Of a DNA stretch of 7,320 nucleotides, positions 1 to 6,288 are shown piece after piece. The translations under genes and the position numbers were made by a program. The stretch comes from UM-FILTER-49-7 sp964599895. Lineage in GTDB: Bacteria; Acidobacteriota; Holophagae; Thermotomaculales; Thermotomaculaceae. The notes beneath the pieces were generated by a model that made no database searches, was not told where the DNA came from, and saw nothing but the letters and a program-made list of their open reading frames with translations. The stretch lies in contig CAZRHT010000085.1 of assembly GCA_964599895.1 (NCBI GenBank), forward strand, positions 1 to 7,320, read 5' to 3'. Position 1 is the stretch's first letter. Each line of letters starts with the position of its first letter.

Positions 1-102
1 TAAAAAAAAGAGAACCCAAAATGATAAGATCGAAAAACTGCCTGGTAAAACTTGGGGATGGGGAGGTTATCGTTAAAATCACCTTCCGGGAGGGGAACGT
101 AC
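1..102. other. Left-edge stretch, no gene recognised
   Basis: This A-rich and G-rich stretch shows no coding region I can support. An open frame starts at the ATG at 21, but it runs straight through the terminator hairpin at 103-130 and then antisense into the PDZ gene, and it has no convincing ribosome binding site. The stretch is best read as the spacer beyond the 3' end of the minus-strand PDZ gene. Confidence 0.5.
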
Positions 103-130
103 AAAAAAAACGCCGGCTGAAAGGCCGGCG
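103..130 (-). terminator. Rho-independent terminator of the PDZ gene
   Basis: Two perfect 7-base arms, CGCCGGC (111-117) and GCCGGCG (124-130), enclose a 6-base loop (118-123). On the minus strand the hairpin is followed at once by eight T residues (A at 103-110 on the plus strand). A GC-rich stem plus a U tract is the standard intrinsic terminator. It lies 36 bases beyond the stop codon of the minus-strand gene ending at 166. On the plus strand there is no T tract after the stem, so it should act in one direction only. Confidence 0.93.
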
Positions 131-165
131 GTGTATGACATCTGAGCAGAATTGGCGAATCCGGA

Positions 166-1119
166 CTATTCAGGTTTCTCCTTCATCTCTTTCTTTTTCT
201 CCATCATTTCCTTCTTCTTTTCCATCCTCTCCTCTTTCTTCATTTGCTTCTCTTTCATCTTCATTTGGAATTTTTCATACTTCTCAGTGTATTTCTTGAC
301 GTGCATGTCGATGAGCTTTTGCGGATAGGGGGTGAGTTCAACGTTCATGGTCATCTCTTTCCCCTCTCGATCAACAACAACGGGAACGGTTTTGCCGGGA
401 GTACGATTCTTATAGTCCGCTTTGGTCCCTTTTTTGTCATCCATGGGGATACCATTGACTTTCATCAGAATATCTCCTTTCTGGAGACCGGCTTTTTCTG
501 CGTTTGAGCCTTCAATGAAGGATTCGATGACGAGTCCTTTCTTTTCCTCGTTCCACTTTCCATCTACGCCGATCATGCCGCGCTTTCCCACTTTCTTCAT
601 GACCATTTCTCTGTACTCTTCTGGCGTGTGCTTGAATTTCTCCATCTTTTTCATCTTCTTCATCTTCATTTCGTCTTTGTGATATTTCTGCGTGTACTTT
701 TTAACCTGCATGTCGATGAGCTTTTGCGGGTAGGGAATGAGTTCGACATTCATCGTTTTCTCTTCTCCATTCCGAAAAACAGTAACTGAAACTGTTTTGC
801 CGGGGGTTCGATTTTCCCAATCTGCTTTTGCTCCCTTTTTGTCATCCATCGCGATACCGTTGATTTTTGTCAGGACATCACCCTTCTGGAGACCAGCTTT
901 TTCTGCGTTTGAGCCTTCAAAAAAAGATTTGATAACGAGTCCCTTCTTCTCTTTGTCCCACTTTCCATCTACGCCGATCATGCCGTGGTTTTCCACCTTT
1001 TTCGTTATCATCATTTTGTACTCGTCAGGACTGCATTTAGCCTTCTCCATTTCTCCGGCAAAGACGTTGATTGTGGAAACAAGTCCGACAACCATAAGAA
1101 TTAGAATCAGTTTTTTCAT
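166..1119 (-). CDS. Exported protein with two tandem PDZ domains and a Lys/Met-rich tail
   Basis: 317 residues. The ATG at 1119 follows a good ribosome binding site (AGGAG, minus strand, 1126-1130, 6-base spacer). Residues 1-21 form a signal peptide: the Lys-Lys start, a hydrophobic core (4-19) and a likely signal peptidase I site after NVFA (residue 21), so the protein is probably periplasmic or secreted. Two repeat units follow, residues 31-154 and 166-289, with a constant 135-residue offset and about 75% identity by hand count. Each holds a PDZ core with the pattern GLVI..F.EGSNAEKAGLQKGD.L.K.NGI, like the substrate-binding PDZ domains of HtrA and C-terminal processing proteases. No protease domain is present, so a binding or scaffold role is inferred; the ligand is unknown. 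Linker 150-163 and tail 290-317 are almost only Lys, Met and Glu and probably form charged helices. The only cysteine (29) is not in a lipobox. The gene stands alone, divergent from the ubiX operon, and ends at a strong terminator. Confidence 0.9.
   Translation of the reverse strand: MKKLILILMVVGLVSTINVFAGEMEKAKCSPDEYKMMITKKVENHGMIGVDGKWDKEKKGLVIKSFFEGSNAEKAGLQKGDVLTKINGIAMDDKKGAKADWENRTPGKTVSVTVFRNGEEKTMNVELIPYPQKLIDMQVKKYTQKYHKDEMKMKKMKKMEKFKHTPEEYREMVMKKVGKRGMIGVDGKWNEEKKGLVIESFIEGSNAEKAGLQKGDILMKVNGIPMDDKKGTKADYKNRTPGKTVPVVVDREGKEMTMNVELTPYPQKLIDMHVKKYTEKYEKFQMKMKEKQMKKEERMEKKKEMMEKKKEMKEKPE
253..1029 (-). repeat. Tandem internal duplication in the PDZ gene (2 x 372 bp)
   Basis: Bases 253-624 and 658-1029 encode the two PDZ units and align without gaps at a constant 405-base offset. 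Similarity is high at DNA level too: stretches around 481-515 and 886-920, and around 304-320 and 709-725, are nearly the same base for base. This points to a fairly recent in-gene duplication, or to gene conversion keeping the units alike. Confidence 0.92.
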
Positions 1120-1138
1120 TAATTACTCCTTTTCTGTT

Positions 1139-1156
1139 CTGCACTTAGATGTGCAG
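1139..1156 (-). promoter_or_regulatory. Hairpin in the presumed 5' leader of the PDZ gene
   Basis: CTGCAC (1139-1144) and GTGCAG (1151-1156) are perfect 6-base arms around a 6-base loop. The element lies 20-37 bases upstream of the PDZ start codon, just outside its ribosome binding site. It could be a leader-RNA stem or a protein-binding palindrome; the sequence does not decide between them. Confidence 0.4.
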
Positions 1157-1174
1157 CGATAGTGGGGTTAGTAT

Positions 1175-1196
1175 TTCAGCACGAAAGACGGCTGAA
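1175..1196. promoter_or_regulatory. Inverted repeat, possible operator
   Basis: TTCAGC (1175-1180) and GCTGAA (1191-1196) are perfect 6-base arms with a 10-base spacer. The 16-base spacing between arm centres is about one and a half helical turns. It lies 56-77 bases upstream of the PDZ start, a reasonable promoter position, and a weak -10-like AATACT sits next to it on the minus strand. I do not recognise the motif of a named regulator. Confidence 0.25.
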
Positions 1197-1340
1197 GCAG
1201 TTGTGAATATGGGAAAGGAAGGTTGCTTTTGCGTCGCCATTCTTGTTGCTCCTGTGGGGTATTTGGCTACTCAAAAAACGTTCTGGTTATTTTTCTTTTT
1301 ACGTCACGAAAAGGCATTTGTTTCCTGGATAGGTTTTGTA

Positions 1341-1360
1341 AGGGAATCGATCCGTTCCCT
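1341..1360. other. Inverted repeat upstream of ubiX
   Basis: AGGGAA (1341-1346) and TTCCCT (1355-1360) are perfect 6-base arms around an 8-base centre. No T tract follows on either strand, so it is not an intrinsic terminator. It lies 122 bases before the ubiX start and could be an operator or leader hairpin. Confidence 0.3.
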
Positions 1361-1466
1361 GTCTTCTCTGAATCTGTTCTGCACTCAACTCAAGCTGGGC
1401 TTTAACTCAAATTTGTCCCTGTACCCGTTCCTATTGTTCCTCAGCACCGATTTCCTGTCAGTGTGA

Positions 1467-1472
1467 TAAAAT
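1467..1472 (+). promoter_or_regulatory. Possible -10 element directly before ubiX
   Basis: TAAAAT matches the sigma-70 -10 consensus at five of six positions and is preceded by a TG-containing stretch (GTGTGA). Transcription would start near 1479, almost on the ubiX ATG at 1482, giving a leaderless or nearly leaderless message. This fits the lack of a clear ribosome binding site before ubiX. No -35 hexamer is seen at normal spacing, so the call is weak. Confidence 0.2.
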
Positions 1473-1481
1473 GGCCGGGTT

Positions 1482-2051
1482 ATGAAATGGGTGATTGGTA
1501 TTACAGGGGCAAGCGGTTTGCGGCTTGCCCATACGTTTTTACAAGTGCTGAGTGAGAATCCGAACAATGCGTTTGAGCGGCTTTTCCTTGTCGTGTCAAA
1601 AAACGCGGAGAAGGTGGCTGCAGCTGAAGGTTCAGACTTTGATCCGACGAAATATGCAGACAAGTTTGAGTTGTTGTCTCCGGAGGACTTCTCCGCGCCC
1701 ATTGCCAGTGGATCTTTCGATCTGGACGGAATGGTTGTGATTCCCGCTTCCATGAGTTCTCTGGGGGCGATGGCGTCCGGATTCGGAACGAACCTGATCC
1801 ACCGTTCAGCAGATGTTTGCATGAAGGAGGGCCGTCGGTTGATTCTGGTTCCCCGGGAAACGCCGTTTTCGCTGATTCATCTGGAGAATATGACAAGACT
1901 GAAGCGGGCAGGGGCGGACATTGTGCCGTTCATCCCGTCTTTTTACAATAGACCTGAATCAGTTGAAGATATGATGCGCTTTTTTTCGATCCGTCTCCTG
2001 GATGTGATGGGTGTGCATGTGCCGGGGAAAAACCGTTGGGGAGATGCCTAA
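1482..2051 (+). CDS. ubiX: UbiX-family flavin prenyltransferase
   Basis: 189 residues, the usual length for the family. UbiX proteins join dimethylallyl phosphate to FMN, making the prenylated FMN cofactor of UbiD-type decarboxylases. Visible family landmarks are the flavin-binding GITGASG (6-12), PASMSSLGAMASG (88-100), N104 to D111 of the NL..R..DV segment, K115, the PRET motif with R125 and E126, IHLENM (132-137) and SFY (153-155). The Tyr usually found three residues after GASG is Leu here (L15). The ATG at 1482 is the only start that keeps the flavin motif at the N terminus; an in-frame TAA at 1467 rules out anything further upstream. No good Shine-Dalgarno is seen. It is probably the first gene of the operon. 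With mqnE and a UbiA gene next to it, its cofactor most likely serves the naphthoate decarboxylase of the futalosine pathway (then named mqnM); that UbiD partner is not in the window. Confidence 0.92.
   Translation: MKWVIGITGASGLRLAHTFLQVLSENPNNAFERLFLVVSKNAEKVAAAEGSDFDPTKYADKFELLSPEDFSAPIASGSFDLDGMVVIPASMSSLGAMASGFGTNLIHRSADVCMKEGRRLILVPRETPFSLIHLENMTRLKRAGADIVPFIPSFYNRPESVEDMMRFFSIRLLDVMGVHVPGKNRWGDA
2038..2043 (+). promoter_or_regulatory. Ribosome binding site supporting a TTG start for ubiA
   Basis: GGGGAG lies inside the last codons of ubiX, 8 bases before the TTG at 2052, which directly abuts the ubiX TAA (2049-2051). The alternative in-frame ATG at 2079 has no comparable purine-rich site, so the TTG is preferred and translational coupling to ubiX is likely. 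Confidence 0.65.
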
Positions 2052-2900
2052 TTGAGACGATTTGCTGAAGTTCTTCGGATGATAAAGTTTGAACATACCC
2101 TGTTTGCGCTTCCCTTTGCTTTTATGGGGATGCTGTTTGCCGCAGGTGGATGGCCGGGCTGGTACCTGTTGATTGTGGTAACACTTGCGATGGTATTTGC
2201 CAGGAGCTCGGCCATGGCGTTCAATCGGCTGGTTGATGTGGATGTAGATGGCGAGAATCCCCGCACAATGGACCGGTCTTTACCTGCAGGGCGTCTCAAC
2301 AGGCGCTTCGTGACTGCATATGTGGTGGTAAACGGTACAGCTTTTATTGTAGTTTGTGGGTTTATTAACCATCTGGCACTGTTGTTGTCACCTGTGGCGC
2401 TGGCGATTGTACTGTTTTATTCCTACACGAAGCGGTTTACTTCTTTCTCACACCTTGTACTGGGTCTGGGCCTGGCGATTGCGCCCACCGGGGGCTGGAT
2501 TGCGGTGACAGGCCAATTCGCAGTGCCGCCGCTCCTGTTGTCTGCAGCGGTAATGTTCTGGGTGGCAGGCTTTGATGTAATGTATTCCCTTCAGGATGTT
2601 GAGTTTGATCGGACAAAAGGGCTGTATTCCATTCCCGCCCGGGTTGGGACCGGATGGTCGCTGATTCTGTCCAGGAGCTTTCATGTTTTGACGTTTATGC
2701 TTTTGGCCGGATTTTCAGTGGTGATTGGCGCGGGTTTCTGGTTTAACATCGGTATCGGAGCTTCCGCCCTGCTGCTGATTTACGAACACCAGTTGATCTC
2801 CGCCGATGATTTGAGCCGGTTGAATGCAGCCTTTTTCACCGTAAATAGTTTTGTTTCGATTCTTTTGCTTGTTTGTACAATTCTAAAATTCGCGGTTTGA
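2052..2900 (+). CDS. mqnP: UbiA-family prenyltransferase, menaquinone (MqnP) type
   Basis: 282 residues from a TTG start; starting at the ATG at 2079 would give 273. UbiA enzymes are polytopic inner-membrane proteins that attach a polyprenyl chain to an aromatic acid. Both Mg-diphosphate-binding Asp motifs are present: N58RLVD..D66 followed by NPRT (69-72), and D175..Y..QD182..FD186. The N-terminal IKFEHTLFALPFAFMG (11-26), RSLPAG (75-80), APTGGW (144-149) and C-terminal YEH...DLSRLNAAFFTVN (244-265) are characteristic of the branch annotated as 4-hydroxybenzoate polyprenyltransferase-like or MqnP. About eight hydrophobic segments are visible. Placement directly between ubiX and mqnE supports 1,4-dihydroxy-6-naphthoate (or its derivative) as the acceptor rather than 4-hydroxybenzoate; that is inference from context. 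It abuts ubiX with no gap and is followed seven bases later by mqnE. Confidence 0.9.
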   Translation: MRRFAEVLRMIKFEHTLFALPFAFMGMLFAAGGWPGWYLLIVVTLAMVFARSSAMAFNRLVDVDVDGENPRTMDRSLPAGRLNRRFVTAYVVVNGTAFIVVCGFINHLALLLSPVALAIVLFYSYTKRFTSFSHLVLGLGLAIAPTGGWIAVTGQFAVPPLLLSAAVMFWVAGFDVMYSLQDVEFDRTKGLYSIPARVGTGWSLILSRSFHVLTFMLLAGFSVVIGAGFWFNIGIGASALLLIYEHQLISADDLSRLNAAFFTVNSFVSILLLVCTILKFAV

Positions 2901-2907
2901 GGATGGT

Positions 2908-4008
2908 ATGAAGTTTATAGATGATTTTCTGATTGAAATTGACAATAAAGTGATAAATGGAGAACGGATTTCTGAATCCGAGGCTGAACGGTTGTTTCAA
3001 ACGGAAGACCTGACCGGGCTTGGCAGGGTCGCCAACCGCGCTAACTCTATGAAGAACGGGGATCAGGTATTTTTTAACATCAATCGACATGTTAATCCCA
3101 GCAACCTGTGTATCAATCACTGCCAGTTTTGCGCCTTTTACCGAAAGAGCGCGGATGAGCCGGGGGCCTATGAGCAGACGATTCCCGAGATTCTGGAAAA
3201 GCTGAAGGGAGATGTAGCAGGAGGGGCTACTGAGGTCCATATTGTGGGCGGTCTGCACCCGACATGGCGGTTTGAGGACTACGTTGAGATTGTCCGGGAG
3301 ATTCATAACCACTATCCGGACCTTCACATCAAGGCGTTTACCTGCGTGGAGATTGACCATTTTGCCGCGATTTCCGGCAAGCCACTGGAGGAGGTCTTTG
3401 AAGTGTTGAAGAACGCGGGCCTGGGCTCTATGCCGGGAGGTGGAGCGGAGGTCTTCAGCCCGAGGGTCAGAAAGAAATTGTGCGCCAAAAAGATTTCCGG
3501 TGACCGCTGGCTGGAGATTGCCGAGTCAGCCCATCGTTCGGGCTTGAAGTCCAATGCCACATTGCTTTATGGCCACATTGAGACGGTTGAAGAACGGATT
3601 GATCATCTGTCGAAGCTCAGGCAACTACAGGACAAAACCGGCGGATTTCAGGCGTTTATTCCATTGAGCTGGCACAAAGAAGGAACAGAGCTGGAGCATT
3701 TACTGTCCATTTCGGGAGCTACCGGGCTGGATGATTTGAAGATGATCGCCGTGTCCCGGATTTTTCTGGACAATTTTGAGCACATCAAAGCGTACTGGGT
3801 GATGCTGGGGAAGAAACTGGCCCAGACTGCTCTATGGTTTGGCGCCAATGACCTGGATGGAACCGTAGTGGATGAACGGGTAACCTTCATGGCCGGGGGA
3901 AAAAGTGATCGTTTTGCAACTATGGATGAAATTATCCACCTGATCCGCTCCGCTGGCAGGGTACCGGTTGAACGGAACACTCTGTATGAATCGTTGAAAA
4001 TCTGCTGA
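2908..4008 (+). CDS. mqnE: Aminofutalosine synthase MqnE (radical SAM)
   Basis: 366 residues, full family length. MqnE uses a [4Fe-4S] cluster and S-adenosylmethionine to join an adenosyl radical to 3-[(1-carboxyvinyl)oxy]benzoate, giving aminofutalosine, the second step of the futalosine menaquinone pathway. The cluster motif is C68-x3-C72-x2-C75 within NPSNLCINHCQFCAF. Other landmarks are EVHIVGGLHP (109-118), AFTCVEIDH (143-151), PGGGAE (176-181), the SNATLLYGHIET block (215-226), LRQLQDKTGGFQAFIPL (237-253), LDNFEHIKAYW (287-297), GANDLDGTV (312-320) and the C-terminal GR.PVERNTLY (350-360). These separate it from the related MqnC. The ATG at 2908 has a GAGGAT purine stretch close upstream that overlaps the end of the UbiA gene. 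The sibling genes mqnA, mqnC and mqnD are not in this window. The cytosolic product links this operon to menaquinone synthesis with high certainty. Confidence 0.97.
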   Translation: MKFIDDFLIEIDNKVINGERISESEAERLFQTEDLTGLGRVANRANSMKNGDQVFFNINRHVNPSNLCINHCQFCAFYRKSADEPGAYEQTIPEILEKLKGDVAGGATEVHIVGGLHPTWRFEDYVEIVREIHNHYPDLHIKAFTCVEIDHFAAISGKPLEEVFEVLKNAGLGSMPGGGAEVFSPRVRKKLCAKKISGDRWLEIAESAHRSGLKSNATLLYGHIETVEERIDHLSKLRQLQDKTGGFQAFIPLSWHKEGTELEHLLSISGATGLDDLKMIAVSRIFLDNFEHIKAYWVMLGKKLAQTALWFGANDLDGTVVDERVTFMAGGKSDRFATMDEIIHLIRSAGRVPVERNTLYESLKIC

Positions 4009-4018
4009 GATTAAATAT

Positions 4019-5224
4019 ATGGCAAAACTGTATAGGATGCTGTCCACACTGACATTTCCATTTCTGAAAAAGAGGCTGAGAAAGCGCTTTGGGGATGATT
4101 ATATTCGAGACCGAATGTGGAACATCCCGCATGCGAGTGGCCGGTTTGACTATCTGATACATGCCGCTTCGGTTGGCGAGCAGAATGTCGTGGCGGGAGT
4201 GGTGACGGAACTTTCAAAGAAGGGATTCCGCATTCTGTTGACCGCGGCCACAGACACCGGGCTGGCGCAGGCTGAAAAGCAACACGGCAACAGAGAAAAT
4301 GTGACGACCTGTTATCTTCCCTTTGATCTTGCCGGGCCGGTAAAGCGCTTATTCGATGCGGTTCAGATTGACAAATTGGTTCTGGTTGAAACGGAATTGT
4401 GGCCAAGGTTGATTCTAAGTGCAAAAGCTGTGGGAGCAAAAGTTATTCTGATAAACGGCCGTATTTCAGATGATGCATTTAGGAACTATCTGCGTTTTTC
4501 CCGTTTTCTGAAGGATGTAATGGGTGCGATTGATAGTTGCCTGGTGCGCTATGAATTGGATAACGAACGGTTTCAGGCTCTGGGCGTAGCGACCGAACGG
4601 GTTCGTGTATGCGGTAACCTGAAGCTGTCGTCCTGGCCGGAGGCTTCGCCTGTGTCTCTTGAAACGGATAATCCGGTAATGGTATTTGGTTCTACCCGGG
4701 ACGGAGAAGAGGAAATGATTCTGGAGGAAATGAAAGACAGCATGAAAAAGGGCAGACCGATCCCGGTTTTTGCGCCCCGGCATGTGGAACGGGCGGATGA
4801 GGTGGAAAAGCTGCTGATTGATGCCGGACTGGACATCATTCGCTCCAGAGGGCGCGAAAAGTTTGAGCTGGCACCGGGTCAGGCATTACTGGTGGATGAA
4901 ACAGGGCGATTATTGTCATTTTATGCTGCTTCTGATGTGTGCTTTGTGGGTGGCTCACTTGTACCCAGAGGCGGTCAGAACTTTGTGGAGCCATTCTTTT
5001 TTGGGAAACCGGTTTTCACTGGCAACAGTCTTTCAAATTTTCTCGATATTCTGCCGGTTTTTGAGCCTTTTATGACTATTGTGGAGACGCCCAGGGAACT
5101 GGCTTTTACGCTGGATGCCTTCTTCTCATCCCCTGAAGTGTTTGAAAAGAAGGCGAGGGAAGGGCAGGCAAGACTGGAAGGGGAGAAGCATGCCCTTACC
5201 TGCGTGATGGAGGCGTTGAAATGA
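4019..5224 (+). CDS. waaA: 3-deoxy-D-manno-octulosonic acid (Kdo) transferase WaaA
   Basis: 401 residues, somewhat short for the family (E. coli about 425), with the deficit at the N-terminal membrane anchor, here only a brief hydrophobic run (8-15) plus a basic patch. WaaA moves Kdo from CMP-Kdo to lipid IVA at the inner membrane; it belongs to glycosyltransferase family 30 with a two-lobed GT-B fold. Lobe one has HAASVGEQ (48-55; E54 is the likely catalytic base), TAATDTG (75-81), ETELWP (124-129) and NGRISDDAFRNY (146-157). Lobe two has CGNLK (198-202), GSTRDGEE (224-231), APRH (252-255), FYAASDVCFVGGSL (301-314) and EPFFFGKPV (324-332). The nucleotide-binding region reads GGQN (318-321) where I expect GGHN, and GNSLSNF replaces the usual GPH..NF. 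Whether it adds one or more Kdo units cannot be read from sequence. The start follows mqnE by 10 bases with a weak ribosome binding site, and the end overlaps lpxK by four bases (ATGA). Confidence 0.94.
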   Translation: MAKLYRMLSTLTFPFLKKRLRKRFGDDYIRDRMWNIPHASGRFDYLIHAASVGEQNVVAGVVTELSKKGFRILLTAATDTGLAQAEKQHGNRENVTTCYLPFDLAGPVKRLFDAVQIDKLVLVETELWPRLILSAKAVGAKVILINGRISDDAFRNYLRFSRFLKDVMGAIDSCLVRYELDNERFQALGVATERVRVCGNLKLSSWPEASPVSLETDNPVMVFGSTRDGEEEMILEEMKDSMKKGRPIPVFAPRHVERADEVEKLLIDAGLDIIRSRGREKFELAPGQALLVDETGRLLSFYAASDVCFVGGSLVPRGGQNFVEPFFFGKPVFTGNSLSNFLDILPVFEPFMTIVETPRELAFTLDAFFSSPEVFEKKAREGQARLEGEKHALTCVMEALK

Positions 5225-6288
5225 TAAAAAGCCGAATTTTGAAAATTGTTCTGTTTCCGCTTTACCTTTTGTACCGGTTGGTGGTGAAGGTACGGAATTG
5301 GATGTATGACAAAGGGGGGCTAAAGATCCGGAAGCTGCCGGTCTTAGTGGTTTCGGTGGGAAATGTCACGGTTGGCGGAACGGGGAAAACCCCTGCAGTT
5401 ATTACGTTGGGAGAGGCACTGGCAAAAGAGGGACTGGGAAGCTGCGTGTTGAGTCGGGGCTATCATAGAAGAAACGAAAAGGAAATTCTTCAGGTGACGC
5501 GAAATTCAGAGCCGGAGCTTTGCGGCGATGAACCGGTTTTGATTGCCCGGAGACTTGAAGGTATTGCCGATGTATGGGTGGGGAAGAACCGCTTTGAGAC
5601 CGGAATCCGGGCGTTAGAACAGAGTGAAAGGGACGCTGTTCTTCTTGACGACGGCTTTCAACACCGGAAGCTGCATCGGGATGTGGATATCGTGTTGGTG
5701 GACTGTACCGCCCCGGCAATTAACAGTCGTCTAATTCCGTATGGAACTCTTCGGGAGCCGTTTAAGGGAATTGGCCGTGCAGACGTGATTGTGTTGACGA
5801 GAAGTCGATTTCTGCCGGATCTGGGGCCATTGAAGGGTGAGATTATGCGGATGAATCCTGGTGCCTTTGTTACAAGATCAGATTTGCGGGTTTCCGGATT
5901 CCTGGACGTTTCAAGCGGGAAGATGATTGAGACTGATGATTTGAGAGGAAAACGCGTAGTGGCGTTTTCCGGTATCGGAAACCCCCTTTCGTTCAAGGCG
6001 GAATTGATCACAGCGGGCATTGAAGTGCCACGGGCATTCGGCTTTCCGGATCACGCGGTACCGTCACCGGCGAGACTGGCACAGGTAAATGCGGTTGCCT
6101 TGGAAGAAAAAGTAGCGTATATTGTTACAACCGAAAAGGACTGGGTAAAGCTGGCAGGTGAATCGATTGAAGCTCTCCAGTTGCCGTTGCTGGTCTGTAA
6201 GGTGGATATGATAATTGAAGAAATGGATAGAATACTTGCCATGATCGAGGAGAAGCACAATGCCGAAAGAACTCATCAAGAAAATTGA
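5221..6288 (+). CDS. lpxK: Tetraacyldisaccharide 4'-kinase LpxK
   Basis: 355 residues, a typical length. LpxK phosphorylates the 4' position of tetraacyldisaccharide 1-phosphate to give lipid IVA, the acceptor used by WaaA encoded just upstream. An N-terminal hydrophobic segment (about 5-24) followed by basic residues fits the single membrane anchor of the family. The P-loop is GNVTVGGTGKTP (47-58). SRGY (78-81), GDEP (102-105, with D103 matching the catalytic Asp region), the DDGFQH signature (143-148), IPYGTLREP (172-180), SGIGNP (250-255), FPDH (275-278, H278 matching the conserved His) and TTEKDWVKL (303-311) all follow in the expected order. The ATG overlaps the waaA stop as ATGA, so the two are probably translationally coupled. 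The 3' end overlaps the next gene by 29 bases, and the last ~10 residues after that start look unconserved. Confidence 0.97.
   Translation: MIKSRILKIVLFPLYLLYRLVVKVRNWMYDKGGLKIRKLPVLVVSVGNVTVGGTGKTPAVITLGEALAKEGLGSCVLSRGYHRRNEKEILQVTRNSEPELCGDEPVLIARRLEGIADVWVGKNRFETGIRALEQSERDAVLLDDGFQHRKLHRDVDIVLVDCTAPAINSRLIPYGTLREPFKGIGRADVIVLTRSRFLPDLGPLKGEIMRMNPGAFVTRSDLRVSGFLDVSSGKMIETDDLRGKRVVAFSGIGNPLSFKAELITAGIEVPRAFGFPDHAVPSPARLAQVNAVALEEKVAYIVTTEKDWVKLAGESIEALQLPLLVCKVDMIIEEMDRILAMIEEKHNAERTHQEN
6247..6253 (+). promoter_or_regulatory. Ribosome binding site of the greA-like gene inside lpxK
   Basis: GAGGAGA lies 6 bases before the ATG at 6260 and inside the lpxK coding region. It is a strong, well-spaced Shine-Dalgarno site and fixes the start of the greA-like gene despite its 29-base overlap with lpxK. 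Confidence 0.8.

Larger units (their letters stand above)
1133..1385 (+). repeat. Exact 13-base direct repeat, copies 240 bases apart
   Basis: TCTGTTCTGCACT occurs at 1133-1145 and again at 1373-1385. An exact 13-base match within a 362-base region is unlikely by chance (roughly one in a thousand). The copies could be a duplicated regulator site, the flanks of a small insertion (1146-1372), or a trace of slippage. The ends of the enclosed segment show no obvious terminal inverted repeats. Confidence 0.55.
1120..1481. other. Divergent intergenic region
   Basis: This 362-base stretch lies between the start codons of the minus-strand PDZ gene and the plus-strand ubiX gene, so it should hold the promoters of both. 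Open frames inside it (for example 1149-1466, plus) have no ribosome binding site and resemble no protein I know, so I do not call a gene. It contains an exact 13-base direct repeat and three perfect 6-base-arm inverted repeats, listed separately. No strong -35/-10 pair stands out in either direction. Confidence 0.7.

Noticed and set aside
21..299. Open frame on the plus strand with a protein-like first 40 codons
   Set aside because: It reads through a strong hairpin and then antisense through the end of the PDZ gene, where its Ser/Phe-rich sequence is only the complement of Lys/Glu codons. There is no good ribosome binding site.
737..1162. 141-residue plus-strand open frame antisense to the PDZ gene
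   Set aside because: Its sequence repeats that of other antisense frames because the PDZ gene is duplicated. The minus-strand gene has a signal peptide, a ribosome binding site and a domain match, so this is a shadow.
1146..1372. Miniature transposable element flanked by the 13-base repeat
   Set aside because: The ends of the segment show no terminal inverted repeats that I can find, so I keep only the direct repeat as an observation.
1149..1466. 105-residue open frame in the divergent intergenic region
   Set aside because: No Shine-Dalgarno, no recognisable family, low-complexity Phe/Leu/Ser composition, and it would occupy the region needed for both promoters.
2079..2900. ATG at 2079 as the start of the UbiA gene
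   Set aside because: It would give a slightly shorter protein and has no ribosome binding site, whereas the TTG at 2052 has GGGGAG at good spacing and abuts the ubiX stop. It stays possible.
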